Shown here one piece after another: positions 34,259-45,151 of a DNA stretch of 64,000 nt (within the stretch, counting starts at the first letter, position 1; each line of letters begins with the position of its first letter). The notes under the pieces are model-generated. The model worked only from the letters and a program-made list of their open reading frames with translations. It was not told where the DNA came from and did not search any database. The translations under genes were made by a program, and so were the position numbers. The DNA is from Paracoccus thiocyanatus (GTDB lineage: Bacteria; Pseudomonadota; Alphaproteobacteria; Rhodobacterales; Rhodobacteraceae): contig NZ_FTMK01000011.1 in NCBI RefSeq assembly GCF_900156255.1, positions 1-64,000 on the forward strand, in the 5' to 3' direction.

Positions 34259-34351
34259 ACTTGCTTCTGTTTATGAAAGATCATGGGTTGCCTGCCGCCC
34301 CGGCAGGGTGATGACTGCCAGTCAGCCAGAAAGCAGGAAAGGAAGCAAGCG

Positions 34352-35764
34352 ATGCGATACAGCCGCGACATGATCGGTTATGGCCAGCACACGCCCGATC
34401 CCGAATGGCCGGGCAATGCCCGGATCGCGGTGCAGATCGTCATCAACTACGAGGAAGGCGGCGAAAACAGCATCGAGCATGGCGACGCCGCCTCGGAAGC
34501 CTTCCTGTCGGAAATCATCGGCTGCCAGCCCTGGCCCGGCCAGCGCCACTGGAACATGGAATCCATCTATGACTATGGCGCGCGGGCGGGGTTCTGGCGG
34601 CTCCACCGGCTGCTCAAGGACCTGCCCGTGACGGTCTACGGCGTCGCCACCGCGCTGGAGCGCGCGCCCGAACAGGTCGCCGCCATGCAGCAGGCCGGCT
34701 GGGAGATCGCCACCCACGGCCTGAAATGGATCGACTATCGCGACATCCCGCGCGAGGTCGAGGCCGAGCATATCGCCCGCGCGGTCGATCTGCACACCCG
34801 CGTCACCGGCGAACGGCCGCGCGGTTTCTACCAGGGCCGCACCTCGATGAACACCGTGGCGCTGGGATGCGAAGAGGGCGGCTTCGAATACCTGGCCGAC
34901 AGCATCGCCGACGACCTGCCCTATTGGCATGTCCATGACGGCAAGCCGCAACTGATGGTGCCCTATACGATGGACGCCAACGACATGCGCTTTTCCTCGG
35001 GCCAAGGCTTCGGCACCGGGGTCGAGTTCTTCGACTACCTGCGCGACAGCTTCGACCTGCTTTATGCCGAGGGACAGGCCGGCGCGCCCAAGATGATGTC
35101 CATCGGCCTGCATTGCCGCCTGGCCGGCCGGCCGGGCCGGGCCATGGCGATCAAGCGTTTCCTGGACCATGCCCGCAACCATCAGGGGGTCTGGTTCGCC
35201 ACCCGGCTGGATATCGCGCGGCATTGGGCGCGCACCCATCCCTGGCAGTCCAGGCCCCGCCCCTCGCAGATGGACCGCGCGGCCTTCGTGGCGAAATTCG
35301 GCGGCATCTACGAGCATTCGCCCTGGATCGCCGAGCGGGTCTGGGACGGTGAGATGGGCGCGATCCACGACACACCCGCCGGGCTGGCCGCGCGCATGGC
35401 CCAGGTCTTTCGCGCCGCCAGCGACGACGAGCGGCTGGGCGTGCTGCTGGCCCACCCGGACCTGGCCGGCAAGCTGGCCGCGGCCAAGCGCCTGACCGCC
35501 GACAGCACCGCCGAACAGGCAAGCGCGGGCCTGGACAGCCTGACCGATGCCGAGCGCGCCGAGTTCGACCGGCTGAACACCGCCTATATGGAAAAGCACC
35601 GCTTCCCCTTCATCATCGCGGTGCGCGACCACGACAAGCCGGGGATCATGGCCGCCATGCGCGCCCGCATCGACAATGACAGCGCGACCGAACGCGCCGA
35701 GGCCGAGCGCCAGGTCTGCCGCATCGGCGCGCTGCGCCTGCAACAGATCCTGGGCGGCGCCTGA
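34352..35764 (+). CDS. puuE: PuuE-UraD fusion: allantoinase (polysaccharide-deacetylase fold) and OHCU decarboxylase
   Basis: The 470-residue protein joins two purine-breakdown enzymes. Residues about 1-300 are a PuuE-type allantoinase of the polysaccharide deacetylase family (ARIAVQIVINYEEGGENSIE, GWEIATHGLKWIDY, IGLHCRLAGRPGR), which needs no metal in studied members and opens allantoin to allantoate. Residues about 308-470 are UraD, the decarboxylase that forms S-allantoin from the urate oxidation product OHCU (KFGGIYEHSPWIAERVW, LLAHPDLAGKLA, HRFPFIIAVRDHDK). The ATG at 34352 follows AGGAAAGGAAG. It is divergent from the purine permease and followed by allE. Fusion places consecutive steps together. 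Confidence 0.93.
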   Translation: MRYSRDMIGYGQHTPDPEWPGNARIAVQIVINYEEGGENSIEHGDAASEAFLSEIIGCQPWPGQRHWNMESIYDYGARAGFWRLHRLLKDLPVTVYGVATALERAPEQVAAMQQAGWEIATHGLKWIDYRDIPREVEAEHIARAVDLHTRVTGERPRGFYQGRTSMNTVALGCEEGGFEYLADSIADDLPYWHVHDGKPQLMVPYTMDANDMRFSSGQGFGTGVEFFDYLRDSFDLLYAEGQAGAPKMMSIGLHCRLAGRPGRAMAIKRFLDHARNHQGVWFATRLDIARHWARTHPWQSRPRPSQMDRAAFVAKFGGIYEHSPWIAERVWDGEMGAIHDTPAGLAARMAQVFRAASDDERLGVLLAHPDLAGKLAAAKRLTADSTAEQASAGLDSLTDAERAEFDRLNTAYMEKHRFPFIIAVRDHDKPGIMAAMRARIDNDSATERAEAERQVCRIGALRLQQILGGA

Positions 35765-35831
35765 ACCTGGTGACCTGCCTTTATCCGCAGCAGATGGATG
35801 CCGGGGCACCCCGGCGCAACGGAGACCCGTG

Positions 35832-36659
35832 ATGACCGCCAAGACCCCGACCTATGCCGGGCCTTTCGCCGGCCTGCCGCCGCAGACCGACCTGACCACC
35901 GATACCGCCATCTTCACCGATGCCTATGCCGTCATCCCCGCCAGCACGATGCGCGACATCGTCACCAGCTTCCTGCCGGGCTGGACGGGGATGCGGATGT
36001 GGATGATCGCCCGGCCGCTTTCCGGCTTTGCCGAGACCTTCAGCCAATATGTCGTCGAGCTGGCGCCGCAGGGCGGTTCGGACCGGCCCGAGGACGACGC
36101 GGGCGTCCAGGCCGCGATCTTCGTGACCGAGGGCACGGTCACGCTGACCATCGACGGCCAGGCGCATGAGCTGGTGCCCGGCGGCTTTGCCTATATCCCC
36201 GCCGGCATGGCCTGGTCGGTGCGCAATGGTGCCGAGACCTCGCGCTTTCACTGGTGGCGCAAGCGCTGGCAGGCGGTCGAGGGGCTGGAAAAGCCCCAGG
36301 TGATCGTCGCCAACGAGCGCGACATCGCCCCGGTCCCGATGCCCGACACCAACGGCGCCTGGGCCACCACCCGCTTCATGGACCCCGCCGACATGCGCCA
36401 TGACATGCATATCACCATCGTCACGCTGGCGCCCGGCGGCTCGATCCCCTTTGCCGAGACGCATGTGATGGAACACGGGCTTTACGTGATCGAGGGCAAG
36501 GCGGTCTATCGGCTGAACCGCGACTGGGTCGAGGTCGGCCCCGGCGATTTCATGTGGCTGCGCGCCTTTTGCCCGCAATCCTGCTATGCCGGCGGGCCGG
36601 GGAATTTCCGCTACCTGCTTTACAAGGACGTGAACCGGCACGCGCCGATCTGGACGTAA
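35832..36659 (+). CDS. allE: AllE, (S)-ureidoglycine aminohydrolase
   Basis: AllE is a bicupin manganese enzyme that converts S-ureidoglycine to S-ureidoglycolate and ammonia in allantoin catabolism. The 275-residue protein has two cupin halves (YVVELAPQGGSDRPEDD and GTVTLTIDGQAHELVPGGFAYIP; then HITIVTLAPGGSIPFAETHV and KAVYRLNRDWVEVGPGDFM). Metal ligands sit in the second (ETHVMEHGLYVIEG). The ATG at 35832 follows GGAGACCCGTG. It sits 67 bases after the PuuE-UraD gene on the same strand. No allantoate amidohydrolase or urate oxidase gene is inside the window. Confidence 0.92.
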   Translation: MTAKTPTYAGPFAGLPPQTDLTTDTAIFTDAYAVIPASTMRDIVTSFLPGWTGMRMWMIARPLSGFAETFSQYVVELAPQGGSDRPEDDAGVQAAIFVTEGTVTLTIDGQAHELVPGGFAYIPAGMAWSVRNGAETSRFHWWRKRWQAVEGLEKPQVIVANERDIAPVPMPDTNGAWATTRFMDPADMRHDMHITIVTLAPGGSIPFAETHVMEHGLYVIEGKAVYRLNRDWVEVGPGDFMWLRAFCPQSCYAGGPGNFRYLLYKDVNRHAPIWT

Positions 36660-36724
36660 AGGGGGGGCTCTGCCCCCAGCCGCTGCGCGGCTTCCCCCGG
36701 AGTATTTGGAAAACGGCGAAAGCC
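36660..36724 (+). repeat. Intergenic repeat unit: GC hairpin plus GGAGTATTTGGAAAACGGCGAA
   Basis: After the allE stop come a short GGGGGC...GCCCCC hairpin, a C-run and then AGTATTTGGAAAACGGCG at 36701. The same end motif recurs at 39344-39367, 57784-57804 and, inverted, 58545-58567. It lies between the convergent allE and alkB genes. Confidence 0.6.
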
Positions 36725-36726
36725 GG

Positions 36727-37359
36727 TCAGCGGGCGCTGCGGAAGGTCAGGTTGATGCGGGCGGCGCCGGTCAGCGGGTGTTCGCCCTTGCGTAGCATCA
36801 GGATGCCGTGCCAGTTCAGCCGCGCCGGCCCGCCCCAGACCACCACGTCGCCATGGGCCAATGCGTGCCGGGCCACCGGATCGCGGCGGTCGGGGCCGCC
36901 GAACTGGAAGGTGGCAGACAGGCCCAGCGAGACCGAGACGATGGGCGCGGCCATGTCGGCCTCGTCCCGGTCCTGGTGCAGGCCCATCCTGACCCCCGGC
37001 ACGTAGCGGTTGATCAGGCAGGCATCGGGCTGGAAGCCGGGGAAGCCGGCGCGCGCGGCCGCCTCGGCCGCCAATTGCCGCAAGCGCGCGGGCATCGGCG
37101 GCCAGGGACGGCCGGTCAGCGGGTCCAGCGGCTCGTAGCGGTAGCCGCGCCGGTCGCTGACCCAGCCGAGCGCGCCGCAATTCGTCATCTCGACGCCGAT
37201 CTGCCGCCCGCCCGGCGTCTGCATGTGGCGAAAGGGCGCGGTCGCCGTGACCTGGGCTAATGCGGCAGGAATGGCCGGATCAAGCGCAAAGCCGCGCAGG
37301 ATCATGGCGCCCGGCCCGATGGGCTCGTCCCGGCGGGGTCCGAAAAGGTCCGTTTCCAT
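36727..37359 (-). CDS. alkB: AlkB, Fe(II)/2-oxoglutarate-dependent DNA dealkylase
   Basis: AlkB oxidatively removes methyl groups from 1-methyladenine and 3-methylcytosine in DNA. The 210-residue protein matches E. coli AlkB along its length (PFRHMQTPGGRQIGVEMTNC, ARAGFPGFQPDACLINRYVP). Iron ligands are in MGLHQDRDEAD (His, Asp) and NWHGILMLRKG (His), and the oxoglutarate arginine is near RINLTFRSAR. The start at 37359 (METDLFGPRR) was chosen for its GGAGG site and because family members begin MxxDLF; an earlier ATG at 37383 is possible. It is divergent from the DsbA-like gene. Confidence 0.94.
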   Translation of the reverse strand: METDLFGPRRDEPIGPGAMILRGFALDPAIPAALAQVTATAPFRHMQTPGGRQIGVEMTNCGALGWVSDRRGYRYEPLDPLTGRPWPPMPARLRQLAAEAAARAGFPGFQPDACLINRYVPGVRMGLHQDRDEADMAAPIVSVSLGLSATFQFGGPDRRDPVARHALAHGDVVVWGGPARLNWHGILMLRKGEHPLTGAARINLTFRSAR

Positions 37360-37451
37360 CTTGCCCTCCCACGGGAATGTCATGTCGCCCCGCTTGACCG
37401 GCGCCCTGGGCGGTGGCTTTGAGAAATGGGTTCCAGAAAAGGATTCTTGCC

Positions 37452-38069
37452 ATGCGCCGCCCCCTTGCCGCAATCGCCCTTGCGCTGCTTTGCGCCCTGT
37501 CCCCCGGCCTGGCCCAGGCCCAGGACCGCAGCCCCGCCGAAGTGGCGGCGATCCGGCAGGCCGTGTTCGACGGCCCCGGCCTGCCGGTATTGGGCAATGT
37601 CCGGGGCGATGCGGTGCTGGTCGAGTTTTCCGATTACAATTGCGGCTTTTGCCGCAAGAGCGCGCCGGAAGTGGCGGCGCTGCTGCAATCGGATCCCGGC
37701 CTGCGGCTGGTGGTGCATGAGATCCCGATCTTTGGCGAGGGGTCGCGCTTTGCCGCCCAGGCGGCGCTGGCCGCCCAGGCGCAGGGCAAATATGCCGAGT
37801 TTCACCGCGCGCTGATGGGCATGCGCGGCAAGGCCGAGAAGGCGTCGGTGCTGCGCGTCGCGCGCGAGGTCGGGCTGGACGTGGCGCGGTTGCAGCGCGA
37901 CATGCAGGCGCCGGAGATCACGGCGCGGATCGAGCGGTCGCTGGAACTGGCCGACGAGATCGGGCTGGTCGGCACGCCAAGCTTTGTCGCCGGCAAGCGG
38001 GCGGTCTTCGGCTATCTGGGCCGCGATGACCTGGCCGGGCTGGTGGCCGAGGCGCGCGCCGCGAAATAG
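37452..38069 (+). CDS. DsbA/Com1-like periplasmic thiol:disulfide oxidoreductase
   Basis: The 205-residue protein has a Sec signal peptide (MRRPLAAIALALLCALSPGL, cleavage near AQA) and a thioredoxin-fold domain with the active-site motif CGFC in VLVEFSDYNCGFCRKSAP. The cis-proline loop is GLVGTPSFVAGKR. This is the DsbA family branch seen in 27-kDa outer-membrane protein Com1 and DsbG-like proteins; it likely oxidises or repairs disulfides in exported proteins. The ATG at 37452 follows AAAAGGA. It stands alone between alkB and trpB. Confidence 0.9.
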   Translation: MRRPLAAIALALLCALSPGLAQAQDRSPAEVAAIRQAVFDGPGLPVLGNVRGDAVLVEFSDYNCGFCRKSAPEVAALLQSDPGLRLVVHEIPIFGEGSRFAAQAALAAQAQGKYAEFHRALMGMRGKAEKASVLRVAREVGLDVARLQRDMQAPEITARIERSLELADEIGLVGTPSFVAGKRAVFGYLGRDDLAGLVAEARAAK

Positions 38070-38084
38070 CGCGCGCCGGGCCGA

Positions 38085-39317
<1,233 letters not shown>

Positions 39318-39343
39318 GGCTCTCCTCGGGCGCGGTCGCAGTG

Positions 39344-39367
39344 AGTATTTGGGAAACGGTGAAAGCC
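39344..39367 (+). repeat. Dispersed intergenic repeat AGTATTTGGGAAACGGTGAA
   Basis: This copy lies between trpB and the GNAT gene. It is the same as the copy at 57784-57803 over 20 bases and differs by two bases from 36701. Here both neighbours read leftward, so the unit is downstream of the GNAT gene in the opposite orientation to the copy beside allE. Confidence 0.6.
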
Positions 39368-39369
39368 CG

Positions 39370-39822
39370 TCAGAGGGTTTTCTTATATCCGATATGGGAA
39401 GGGGTAAAGCCGAGCCTGTCGTAGAAGCGATGCGCATCGGCCCGGCTGCGGTTGGTGGTGAACTGCAAGAGCGTGCAGCCGGCGGCGCGGGCGCGGTTCT
39501 CGGCGTCCCGGATCAGCGCCTTGCCGAGGCCCTGGCCGCGCTGGTCGGGGTGGACGCGGACGCCCTCGATCTGGGCGCGGCGGGCGGCGCGCAGCGACAG
39601 GCCCGAGATGAAGGTGATCTGGTAGCAGGCGACGACCTGGTCGCCGCTGACGCCGACGATCAGGCGGTTCGCGACCTCGCCCTGCATGGCGTCCCAGGCG
39701 GCGAGATAGGGGGCCAGGTCGTAGGCTTCCCGCGCCCGGCCCAGCATGTCGTCGCGCAAAAGGGCCAGGATCGCGGGAACCTCGTCGCGGCGGGCTTCGC
39801 GAAAGGCGACCGGCGCGGTCAC
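39370..39822 (-). CDS. GNAT-family N-acetyltransferase
   Basis: The 150-residue protein has the acetyl-CoA-binding core [20 protein letters not shown] near residue 85 and the end [19 protein letters not shown] found in GNAT enzymes; the substrate is unknown. The likely start is GTG at 39822, which overlaps the trpF stop as GTGA, so translation is coupled to trpF. Longer versions of the frame run into trpF in the wrong frame. The gene sits within the trp cluster but nothing suggests a role in tryptophan synthesis. Confidence 0.87.
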   Translation of the reverse strand: MTAPVAFREARRDEVPAILALLRDDMLGRAREAYDLAPYLAAWDAMQGEVANRLIVGVSGDQVVACYQITFISGLSLRAARRAQIEGVRVHPDQRGQGLGKALIRDAENRARAAGCTLLQFTTNRSRADAHRFYDRLGFTPSHIGYKKTL

Positions 39823-40466
39823 AGGATCGGCGCCGTGGCGCGGGCGATGAAGCGGCGGACGCGTTCGGGATCCTTGACGCCCGGCGCGCTTTCGACGCCC
39901 GATGACACATCGACGCCCGGCGCACGCGTCAGGCGCACCGCCTGCGCCACGTTCTCGGGCGTAAGACCGCCGGCCAGCAGCCAGGGTTTCAGGATCTGCC
40001 GCCCGGCAAGCAGCCGCCAATCGAAGGCAAGCCCGTTTCCGCCCGGCAGTTCCGCATCCTTGGGCGGCTTGGCGTCGATCAGCAGCATGTCGGCCACCAG
40101 CCCGTAATCCCAAAGCGCATCCAGATCGCGCGGTCCGGCCAAGCCCACCGCCTTCATCACCGGCAGGCCGGTACGGGCCTTGATCGCGGCGACGCGGGCC
40201 GGCGTCTCGTTTCCGTGCAACTGGATCATGTCCAGCGGCATATGGGCCAGGGTCGCATCCAGCGCGGCGTCGTCGGGATCGACGAAAAGCCCGACCTTGG
40301 CCACGCCCAGCGGCACCTGTGCGGCAAGCTGGGCCGCCGCCTGCGGCGCCAGGTGGCGCGGGGATTTGGCGAAGAAGACGAAGCCCAGATAGCGCGCGCC
40401 GGCCCCGATGGCGGCCGACAGCCCCGCGGCCTCGGTCAGGCCGCAGATCTTGACCGCGACGGCCAT
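39819..40466 (-). CDS. trpF: TrpF, phosphoribosylanthranilate isomerase
   Basis: TrpF converts phosphoribosylanthranilate to CdRP in tryptophan synthesis. The 215-residue TIM-barrel protein has the family markers [20 protein letters not shown] at the start with catalytic Cys, [15 protein letters not shown] near 30, [16 protein letters not shown] near 83, [22 protein letters not shown] near 130 with catalytic Asp, and [16 protein letters not shown] near 165. It starts just after lapA and overlaps the GNAT gene. Confidence 0.96.
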   Translation of the reverse strand: MAVAVKICGLTEAAGLSAAIGAGARYLGFVFFAKSPRHLAPQAAAQLAAQVPLGVAKVGLFVDPDDAALDATLAHMPLDMIQLHGNETPARVAAIKARTGLPVMKAVGLAGPRDLDALWDYGLVADMLLIDAKPPKDAELPGGNGLAFDWRLLAGRQILKPWLLAGGLTPENVAQAVRLTRAPGVDVSSGVESAPGVKDPERVRRFIARATAPIL

Positions 40467-40469
40467 GGA

Positions 40470-40874
40470 TCAGCGCGGCGCCGGCAGGGTGGCGCCGGAA
40501 GCCGTTGGCGCCGCGGCGGGCTTGCGCGCAGATTCGTCCAGGATCGCCAGCACATCGTCGCGCGGCGCCGCATGGGTGCGACGCAGGTCGCCCACCTCGC
40601 GCTGCAATTGCGCCAGGTCATGCGCCCGGCGGCTGGATTCGGCGCGAATATGCGCCTCGCGCAGCCATTCCCAGACCAGCCCGACCAGCACGCCGAAAAC
40701 CATGGCCAGGAACAGCGCGACAAAGGCCGGCATGGTCAGCGACCATTGCCCGCCCGCAAAGGGCGCGAGCGCCTGGGGCAGCAGGCTGATGGTGACGAGG
40801 TCGCGATTCGCCGCCGCCAGCAGCATCAGCACCGCGGCCAGAATGACAAAGAAGAACAACCGGATCGCCCGCAT
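40470..40874 (-). CDS. lapA: LapA-domain (DUF1049) membrane protein
   Basis: The 134-residue protein has two membrane helices (about residues 4-22 and 45-68) followed by a coiled, charged cytoplasmic tail (EWLREAHIRAESSRRAHDLA) and a proline-alanine end. This is the LapA/DUF1049 family, which with LapB tunes lipopolysaccharide synthesis in E. coli. Its place between ihfB and trpF is conserved in Rhodobacterales. The ATG at 40874 is the first reasonable start, and the frame upstream overlaps ihfB. Confidence 0.83.
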   Translation of the reverse strand: MRAIRLFFFVILAAVLMLLAAANRDLVTISLLPQALAPFAGGQWSLTMPAFVALFLAMVFGVLVGLVWEWLREAHIRAESSRRAHDLAQLQREVGDLRRTHAAPRDDVLAILDESARKPAAAPTASGATLPAPR

Positions 40875-40912
40875 GCCGTGAACCCCGCAAAGATTGACGC
40901 CGGCAATCTGAC

Positions 40913-41200
40913 CTATTCGGCGATGCCGTTCAACCGTTCGCGCAAAAGCTTGCCGGTCTTGAAGAAGGGCACGTGCTTTTCTTCCACGCTGACGGTCTCG
41001 CCGGTGCGGGGGTTGCGGCCCTGGCGGGAATCGCGCTTCTTGACCGAAAAGGCGCCGAAGCCGCGCAGCTCGACCCGGTCGCCGCGGGCCATGGCGTCGA
41101 TGATTTCTTCGAAGACGGTGTTCACGATCCGCTCGACATCGCGCTGGAACAGATGCGGGTTTTCTTCGGAGATCTTCTGGATCAGTTCGGATCGGATCAT
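40913..41200 (-). CDS. ihfB: Integration host factor beta subunit
   Basis: IHF-beta pairs with IHF-alpha to bend DNA at specific sites in recombination and transcription. The 95-residue protein matches family length: [20 protein letters not shown] at the start, [19 protein letters not shown] and the DNA-inserting beta-arm with proline in [20 protein letters not shown]. The ATG at 41200 follows AGGAA. It lies downstream of rpsA, separated by the rpsA terminator. Confidence 0.97.
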   Translation of the reverse strand: MIRSELIQKISEENPHLFQRDVERIVNTVFEEIIDAMARGDRVELRGFGAFSVKKRDSRQGRNPRTGETVSVEEKHVPFFKTGKLLRERLNGIAE

Positions 41201-41348
41201 TGCGGTTCCTGAATCTGGTGTTCCAACATCCTGTCGCCCGATCATAGGCCGGGCATTGCGGCATTCAACGGCAGAACGCATGGCCCGCGGTTTGGTTGCC
41301 GTGCTTTTCAAGACTTTATGGTTCAATCCGCGGCGTTGCGCAATGAAA

Positions 41349-41374
41349 AGCGCCCCCGGACGAACCGGGGGCGC
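41349..41374 (-). terminator. Intrinsic terminator after rpsA
   Basis: A 10-bp stem (41350-41359 with 41365-41374) with a five-base loop is followed on the minus strand by CTTTTC. It lies just past the rpsA stop and before ihfB, so ihfB likely has its own promoter in 41201-41349 or relies on read-through. Confidence 0.85.
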
Positions 41375-41397
41375 AAAGTTCAGCCGATCGGCAAGGC

Positions 41398-43077
41398 TTA
41401 GCCGCGGCCCTTGAGCGCGGCGCCCAGGATGTCGCCCAGCGAGGCACCCGAATCCGAGCTGCCATACTGTTCCACGGCTTCCTTTTCCTCGGCGATCTCG
41501 CGCGCCTTGATCGACAGGCCCAGGCGGCGGGTCTTGGTGTCGATATTGGTCACGCGGACATCGACATGGTCGCCGACCTGGAAGCGCTCGGGGCGCTGGT
41601 CCTGACGGTCGCGGGCCAGGTCCGAACGGCGGATGAAGGACTTCATGCCGTTATATTCGACCTCGACGCCGCCATCCTCGATCGCCGTCACGGTGACGGT
41701 GATGATCGAGCCGCGCTTGACGCCCTCGACCGCCTCGGCCATCGCGTCGTTTTCAAGCGCCTTGATCGACAGCGAGATGCGCTCCTTGTCGATATCGACT
41801 TCCTGGACGACGGCTTTCACCACATCGCCCTTGCGGAAGTCCTGGATGGCATCCTCGCCGCGGGTATCCCAGCTGATGTCCGACAGGTGGACCATGCCGT
41901 CGATATCGCCTTCCAGGCCGACGAACAGACCGAATTCGGTGATGTTCTTGACTTCGCCCTCGATGACGGTGCCGACGGGATGGGTCTCGGCAAAGACTTC
42001 CCACGGGTTGCGCATGGTCTGTTTCAGACCCAGGCTGACACGCCGCTTGGCTTCGTCGATTTCCAGGACCATCACGTCGACTTCCTGCGAGGTCGAGACG
42101 ATCTTGCCGGGATGGACGTTCTTCTTGGTCCAGCTCATTTCCGAGACGTGGACCAGGCCCTCGACGCCGGCTTCCAGTTCCACGAAGGCGCCGTAATCGG
42201 TGATGTTGGTCACGCGGCCGGTATGGACCGAGCCGATCGGGAACTTGTTGGCCACCGTATCCCACGGGTCGGCCTGAAGCTGCTTCATGCCCAGGCTGAT
42301 GCGGTGGGTTTCCTTGTTGATTTTGACGACCTGGACCTTGACGGTCTCGCCGATCGACAGGATCTCGGACGGGTGGTTGACGCGGCGCCAGGCCATGTCG
42401 GTGACGTGCAAAAGCCCGTCAACACCACCCAGATCGACGAAGGCGCCGTATTCGGTGATGTTCTTGACCACGCCCTCGACGGTCTGGCCTTCGGTCAGGT
42501 TGGCGATGACCTCGGCGCGCTGTTCGGCGCGGCTTTCCTCCAGGATGGCGCGGCGCGACACGACGATATTGCCGCGGCGGCGATCCATTTTCAGGATCTG
42601 GAAGGGCTGCTTGAGACCCATCAGCGGGCCGGCGTCGCGCACCGGGCGCACATCGACCTGGCTGCCGGGCAGGAAGGCCACGGCACCGCCCAGGTCGACG
42701 GTGAAGCCGCCCTTGACGCGACCGAAGATGGCGCCTTCGACGCGCTCTTCCGCGGCATAGGCTTTTTCCAGGCGGTCCCAGGCTTCCTCGCGCCGGGCCT
42801 TCTCGCGCGAGATGCTGGCTTCGCCGCGGGCATTCTCGACGCGGTCCAGATAGACCTCGACCTCATCGCCGATGGCGATGGCGGGGGTTTCGCCGGGATT
42901 TGCGAATTCTTTCAGATCGACGCGGCCTTCCATCTTGTAGCCGACGTCGATGATGGCCTGGCCCGCCTCGATGGCGATGACCTTGCCCTTGACGACCGAG
43001 CCCTCTTCGGGCGTGTCGATGGCGAGGCTTTCGTTCAGGAGGGCCTCGAATTCCTCCATGGTCGCTTTAGCGCACAT
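41398..43077 (-). CDS. rpsA: Ribosomal protein S1
   Basis: S1 binds mRNA on the small ribosomal subunit and helps start translation. The 559-residue protein has six S1 RNA-binding repeats (examples [59 protein letters not shown] and [20 protein letters not shown]), the standard bacterial number. The start at 43077 ([17 protein letters not shown]) follows AAAAGGAAA. An ATG six codons later (43059) also fits. It sits downstream of cmk and the nitronate monooxygenase gene. Confidence 0.97.
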   Translation of the reverse strand: MCAKATMEEFEALLNESLAIDTPEEGSVVKGKVIAIEAGQAIIDVGYKMEGRVDLKEFANPGETPAIAIGDEVEVYLDRVENARGEASISREKARREEAWDRLEKAYAAEERVEGAIFGRVKGGFTVDLGGAVAFLPGSQVDVRPVRDAGPLMGLKQPFQILKMDRRRGNIVVSRRAILEESRAEQRAEVIANLTEGQTVEGVVKNITEYGAFVDLGGVDGLLHVTDMAWRRVNHPSEILSIGETVKVQVVKINKETHRISLGMKQLQADPWDTVANKFPIGSVHTGRVTNITDYGAFVELEAGVEGLVHVSEMSWTKKNVHPGKIVSTSQEVDVMVLEIDEAKRRVSLGLKQTMRNPWEVFAETHPVGTVIEGEVKNITEFGLFVGLEGDIDGMVHLSDISWDTRGEDAIQDFRKGDVVKAVVQEVDIDKERISLSIKALENDAMAEAVEGVKRGSIITVTVTAIEDGGVEVEYNGMKSFIRRSDLARDRQDQRPERFQVGDHVDVRVTNIDTKTRRLGLSIKAREIAEEKEAVEQYGSSDSGASLGDILGAALKGRG

Positions 43078-43238
43078 ATAGATCCAGTTTCCTTTTTGAT
43101 CATTTCTGGCCTTGCGGTTGGCTCCGCCGGTCTTTTTATAGGTGCCGGAACAAGCGCAAAGGGTCGTGCATGCGCCCGACCCCGTTGAAGCGGCCCGTGC
43201 TGGCCCCATCGCTTACCCTGACGGGCGCGATATAGCGG

Positions 43239-44318
43239 TCAATCGCCGTTCTGGCAAGCGTCGAGGCCGGGGAAGTGCCGGCGAATTTCCTGTTCCAGCA
43301 CCCCGACAAGCTGCGCGGCGGGCAGCGGCCGGGCGCGATTGGCGCCGGTGCCTGCCCAATGCGCAGCGTAATCCGCGCCGCCGGCCAGCGCATGCAGCCG
43401 CTTGGCCGCGTCATAGGGGATCGGGTAATCGGGCAGCGCCGGCGCGTCGCGGGCTTGTCCAAGCGCCGTCAGGCGGTTCGCCAGCCCGCGCGCCGGACGA
43501 CCCGAGATGGCGGGGGTCATCACCGTATCGCCGGGTTCCGCCGCCGCCAGCCGGGTGCGATAGGCATCGGCGGCCGCTGATTCGGGACAGGTGACGAAAG
43601 CCGTGCCCATCTGCACCGCCGCGGCGCCGGCTGCCAGAAAGCGCGCCGCATCGGCCCCGTCCATGATGCCGCCGGCCGCGACGACCGGCAGGCCCAGGTC
43701 CAGCAATTCGTCCAGCAGCGCCGCGGTCGGCAGCCGCGCATCCGGTCCGGCAGGATCGAAGATGCCGCGATGGCCGCCGGCCTCGTAGCCCTGGGCCACG
43801 ATCAGGTCCAGGCCGGCGTCGCGGATCGCCAGCGCCTCGGCCCGCGAGGTCGCGGTGGCGGCCAGGGCAGCGCCGCTTTCGCGCAGGGCGGCAATGCGCC
43901 CGGCCGGGGGCAGGCCGAAATGAAAGCTGACCAGCGCCGGGCGGGCCGCCAGGACAGCGTGCAGCATGGCGTCATCCATGACGAAGCTGCGATAGATCTC
44001 GGCGATGCCGGCCGGCGGCTCGGCGCCGAAGCGGCGGAACTCGGGGGCCAGATAGGCCAGCCAGCCCGCCTCGCGCGCGGGGTCGGCCTGGGCCGGGCGA
44101 TGGCAGAACAGGTTGACGCCATAGCGGTTCGATCCCAGCCGCGCTTGGGTTTCGGCCATCATCGCCGCCGCTTGGCCAGCATGGGCCGAGCCAAGGCCAA
44201 GCGAGCCCAGCCCCCCTGCCCGGCTGACCTCGGCCGCAAGCTGCGGCGTCGCGGTGCCGGCCATCGGCGCCTGGATCACCGGCACGCGCAGGTCGGAAAG
44301 CTGGAAACGCGGGCTCAT
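43239..44318 (-). CDS. Nitronate monooxygenase (2-nitropropane dioxygenase family)
   Basis: This FMN enzyme oxidises toxic alkyl nitronates such as propionate 3-nitronate. The 359-residue protein has the TIM-barrel FMN motifs [20 protein letters not shown] at the start, [17 protein letters not shown] near 170, [20 protein letters not shown] near 210 and [14 protein letters not shown] near 235. Its start overlaps the cmk stop (ATGA). An insertion between the conserved cmk and rpsA genes is unusual, but both neighbours are intact. Confidence 0.9.
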   Translation of the reverse strand: MSPRFQLSDLRVPVIQAPMAGTATPQLAAEVSRAGGLGSLGLGSAHAGQAAAMMAETQARLGSNRYGVNLFCHRPAQADPAREAGWLAYLAPEFRRFGAEPPAGIAEIYRSFVMDDAMLHAVLAARPALVSFHFGLPPAGRIAALRESGAALAATATSRAEALAIRDAGLDLIVAQGYEAGGHRGIFDPAGPDARLPTAALLDELLDLGLPVVAAGGIMDGADAARFLAAGAAAVQMGTAFVTCPESAAADAYRTRLAAAEPGDTVMTPAISGRPARGLANRLTALGQARDAPALPDYPIPYDAAKRLHALAGGADYAAHWAGTGANRARPLPAAQLVGVLEQEIRRHFPGLDACQNGD

Positions 44319-44899
44319 GCGCCGGCCTTTCTGGCGCAGGCGATGGTGCGGGCCACCGCCTCGTCGACGGTCATCTTGCTGGTGTCGAACAGCAGCGCGT
44401 CATCGGCCGGGCGCATGGGCGCGACGGCGCGGGCCGCGTCGCGGGCATCGCGTTCGCGCAGTTCGGCCAGGATGCGCGTCTCGTCCGCGCCCAGTTCCAG
44501 CGCGCGGCGGCGGGCGCGCACGGCATCGCTGGCGGTGATGTAAAGCTTCAGCTCGGCCTTGGGGCAGATCACCGTGCCGATGTCGCGCCCGTCCAGCACC
44601 GCGCCGGGTTCGCTGCGGGCGAAGCGGCGCTGGAACTCGACCAGCGCGGCGCGCACCTCGGGGATCGCGGCGACGCGGCTGGCGGCCTGGCCGGCTTCGG
44701 CGCTGCGCAGGTCGTCGCGCGCCAGATCCTCGGCAGTCAGCGCGCGGGCGGCGGCGACAGGATCGCCGCCCTTGGCGCCGACGGCGCGATAAAGCAGTCC
44801 GGTGTCCAGATGCGCAAAGCCGAAATGCCGGGCAAGCGCCCGCGCGATGGTTCCCTTGCCCGATGCGGCGGGTCCGTCGATGGCGATGGTAAAGGGCAT
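44315..44899 (-). CDS. cmk: Cytidylate kinase
   Basis: Cmk phosphorylates CMP and dCMP. The 194-residue protein has the P-loop [20 protein letters not shown] at the N-terminus, [19 protein letters not shown] near 105 and [20 protein letters not shown] near the end. It is shorter than most bacterial Cmk (about 210-230) because the CMP-binding insertion after [16 protein letters not shown] is short. The key motifs remain, so it is probably active. It heads the cmk-NMO-rpsA stretch. Confidence 0.95.
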   Translation of the reverse strand: MPFTIAIDGPAASGKGTIARALARHFGFAHLDTGLLYRAVGAKGGDPVAAARALTAEDLARDDLRSAEAGQAASRVAAIPEVRAALVEFQRRFARSEPGAVLDGRDIGTVICPKAELKLYITASDAVRARRRALELGADETRILAELRERDARDAARAVAPMRPADDALLFDTSKMTVDEAVARTIACARKAGA

Positions 44900-44905
44900 G
44901 CGTCC

Positions 44906-45151
44906 TCAGATTCTGGGGTCGGCGGCGCGGGCGATGGCCCAGGGCCGGTCCCGGCCGGCAGCCGGGCCGAAGCGCCAGGGGCCGGGAACACCGGCGACAG
45001 CCGCCGAACGGCCGCGCGCCTGCGACGGGATCATGGCGCGGGCTTCAGGATCCGCGCCCGCGATCTTCCAACGAGGTGACAGGCGGATACGCAATGCTTC
45101 AAGCCCGGCCAGCGAATTTTCCCGCAGACGCATCGCGAACGAATCTCGCAT
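44906..45151 (-). CDS. Possible small protein upstream of cmk
   Basis: The 419 bases between cmk and the repeat-protein gene contain one weakly gene-like frame of 81 residues on the minus strand (starting MRDSFAMRLRENSLAG and ending DRPWAIARAADPRI). Third codon positions in its second half are rich in G and C as in real genes here, and it ends 6 bases before the cmk ATG. I recognise no family, and no strong ribosome site is visible. It may be real, a remnant or chance. Confidence 0.25.
   Translation of the reverse strand: MRDSFAMRLRENSLAGLEALRIRLSPRWKIAGADPEARAMIPSQARGRSAAVAGVPGPWRFGPAAGRDRPWAIARAADPRI

Noticed and set aside
41566..43188. 540-codon plus-strand frame opposite rpsA
   Set aside because: Antisense shadow of ribosomal protein S1.
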